Shown here piece by piece: positions 63,342 to 64,000 of a stretch of 64,000 nt of DNA. Location: positions 186,001-250,000 of the forward strand of contig NZ_SHMH01000003.1 in NCBI RefSeq assembly GCF_004283755.1, read 5' to 3'. How positions within the stretch are numbered: the stretch's first letter is position 1; each line of letters begins with the position of its first letter. Position numbers and translations under genes: made by a program. The notes under the pieces were generated by a model, which ran no database searches, was not told the origin of the DNA, and saw nothing but the letters and a program-made list of their open reading frames with translations. The DNA is from Pseudoxanthomonas winnipegensis (GTDB lineage: Bacteria > Pseudomonadota > Gammaproteobacteria > Xanthomonadales > Xanthomonadaceae).

Positions 63342-63482
63342 AGAAGTTTCTACCTGGATGTGTGAGGTGTGGTTTAAGAACGAAATGCCGAGATAAGGCT
63401 TGCACCTTTGCAACGGCGTGGAACGAAAGAAACGGTTCGCTGGTCGATAGCAGGCTCCTGTTGGCTCTGAAAGATGTCTTGG

Positions 63483-64000
63483 TCACAGTCGGGTCGCTCT
63501 CAGCCGCAAGGCGTTGCCTACGACCGATGCCGAACTCAGGCTCATCGCCAATGCTGCGATCAGGGGCGACAGCAACCAGCCCGTGAGGGGATAGAGAACC
63601 CCAGCGGCGACGGGGATGCCCAGCGCGTTGTAGAAGAAGGCGAACATGAGGTTCTCCTTCATGTTGCGCACGGTACTCACCGAGAGCGAGCGAGCGACAG
63701 CGATGCCACGCAGATCGCCTTTGACCAGCGTGACCTGCGCGCTGTTCATCGCCACGTCGGTTCCGGTTCCCATGGCGATGCCCACGTCTGCCTTCGCCAA
63801 GGCCGGCGCATCGTTGATGCCGTCTCCGGCCATGGCGACGATGCGGCCCTCTCTCTGCAAACGTTCGATCAACATGAGCTTGTCCGCCGGCTTGACTTCA
63901 CCATGCACCTCGTCGATGCCCAGGCGTGCACCGACGGCTTTGGCGGTGGTCTGCCCGTCCCCGGTGGCCATGATGACCCGCAGGCCCGCAGCCTTCAACG
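63483..64000 (-). CDS. copA: Copper-translocating P1B-type ATPase, C-terminal part
   Basis: About 172 residues are visible and the gene runs off the right edge. The hinge [19 protein letters not shown] and the [19 protein letters not shown] segment belong to the P-domain. The last helices carry the copper-specific [16 protein letters not shown]. It expels Cu(I) from the cytoplasm. copC follows after 142 bases, so the likely order is copA-copC-copD-copK-like. Confidence 0.93.
   Translation of the reverse strand, partial: LKAAGLRVIMATGDGQTTAKAVGARLGIDEVHGEVKPADKLMLIERLQREGRIVAMAGDGINDAPALAKADVGIAMGTGTDVAMNSAQVTLVKGDLRGIAVARSLSVSTVRNMKENLMFAFFYNALGIPVAAGVLYPLTGWLLSPLIAALAMSLSSASVVGNALRLRATRL

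Overview
The window is about 68-70% GC with tightly packed genes. It looks like a chromosome of the Xanthomonadaceae (Gammaproteobacteria, Stenotrophomonas/Pseudoxanthomonas-like). The evidence is GTAG-type palindromic repeats, an Oar-type TonB receptor, the exbB-exbD-msbA-lpxK-kdsB block, and uvrC-pgsA followed by tRNA-Gly/Cys/Gly. The species cannot be fixed from sequence alone.

Layout. 1-4255: the tail of a probable GH3 glucosidase, then a large TonB-dependent receptor and a GTAG repeat pair. 4256-18372 (minus strand): a homoserine/serine O-acyltransferase, then a split cytochrome c maturation locus. ccmA-ccmB are separated from ccmC-D-E-F-G-H-I by four genes in the same direction: a decaheme MtrA/DmsE-type cytochrome, an MtrB/PioB-type outer-membrane barrel, a diheme c4-like cytochrome with a long Ala/Pro tether, and azurin. 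Together they look like a trans-outer-membrane electron conduit with its periplasmic carriers, embedded in the machinery that makes its hemes. 18507-31373: a methionine-type aminotransferase and omega-amidase pair, hemN behind an FNR/Anr-like box, an ABC exporter, an FKBP isomerase, a CDF transporter, RidA, an RNA 2',3'-cyclic phosphodiesterase and a TetA-like MFS pump. 31566-42757: comEC, exbB-exbD-msbA-lpxK, kdsB, an NHLRC2-like protein, uvrC and pgsA. 42748-43128: tRNA-Gly, tRNA-Cys, tRNA-Gly. 43317-47133: a small three-gene operon facing an XRE/MmyB-type regulator, a hypothetical protein and an M23 peptidase.

47262-47781 is the most unusual spot. The 5' half of a tRNA-Leu(UAA) gene breaks off just after the anticodon. 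It is followed by a second, diverged tRNA-Leu(UAA) that is complete but interrupted after U34 by a 232-nt group I intron of the cyanobacterial/Azoarcus kind.

47800-64000 is the transfer end of a Tn4371-like integrative conjugative element on the minus strand: a DUF2274 gene, trbI-G-F-L-(K)-J-E-D-C-B, a ribbon-helix-helix gene, traG, a second entry-exclusion-type lipoprotein and a LysR regulator. Its cargo is copper resistance (a CopK-like protein, copD, copC and the 3' end of a copper P-type ATPase). The integrase, relaxase and far end lie beyond the right edge.
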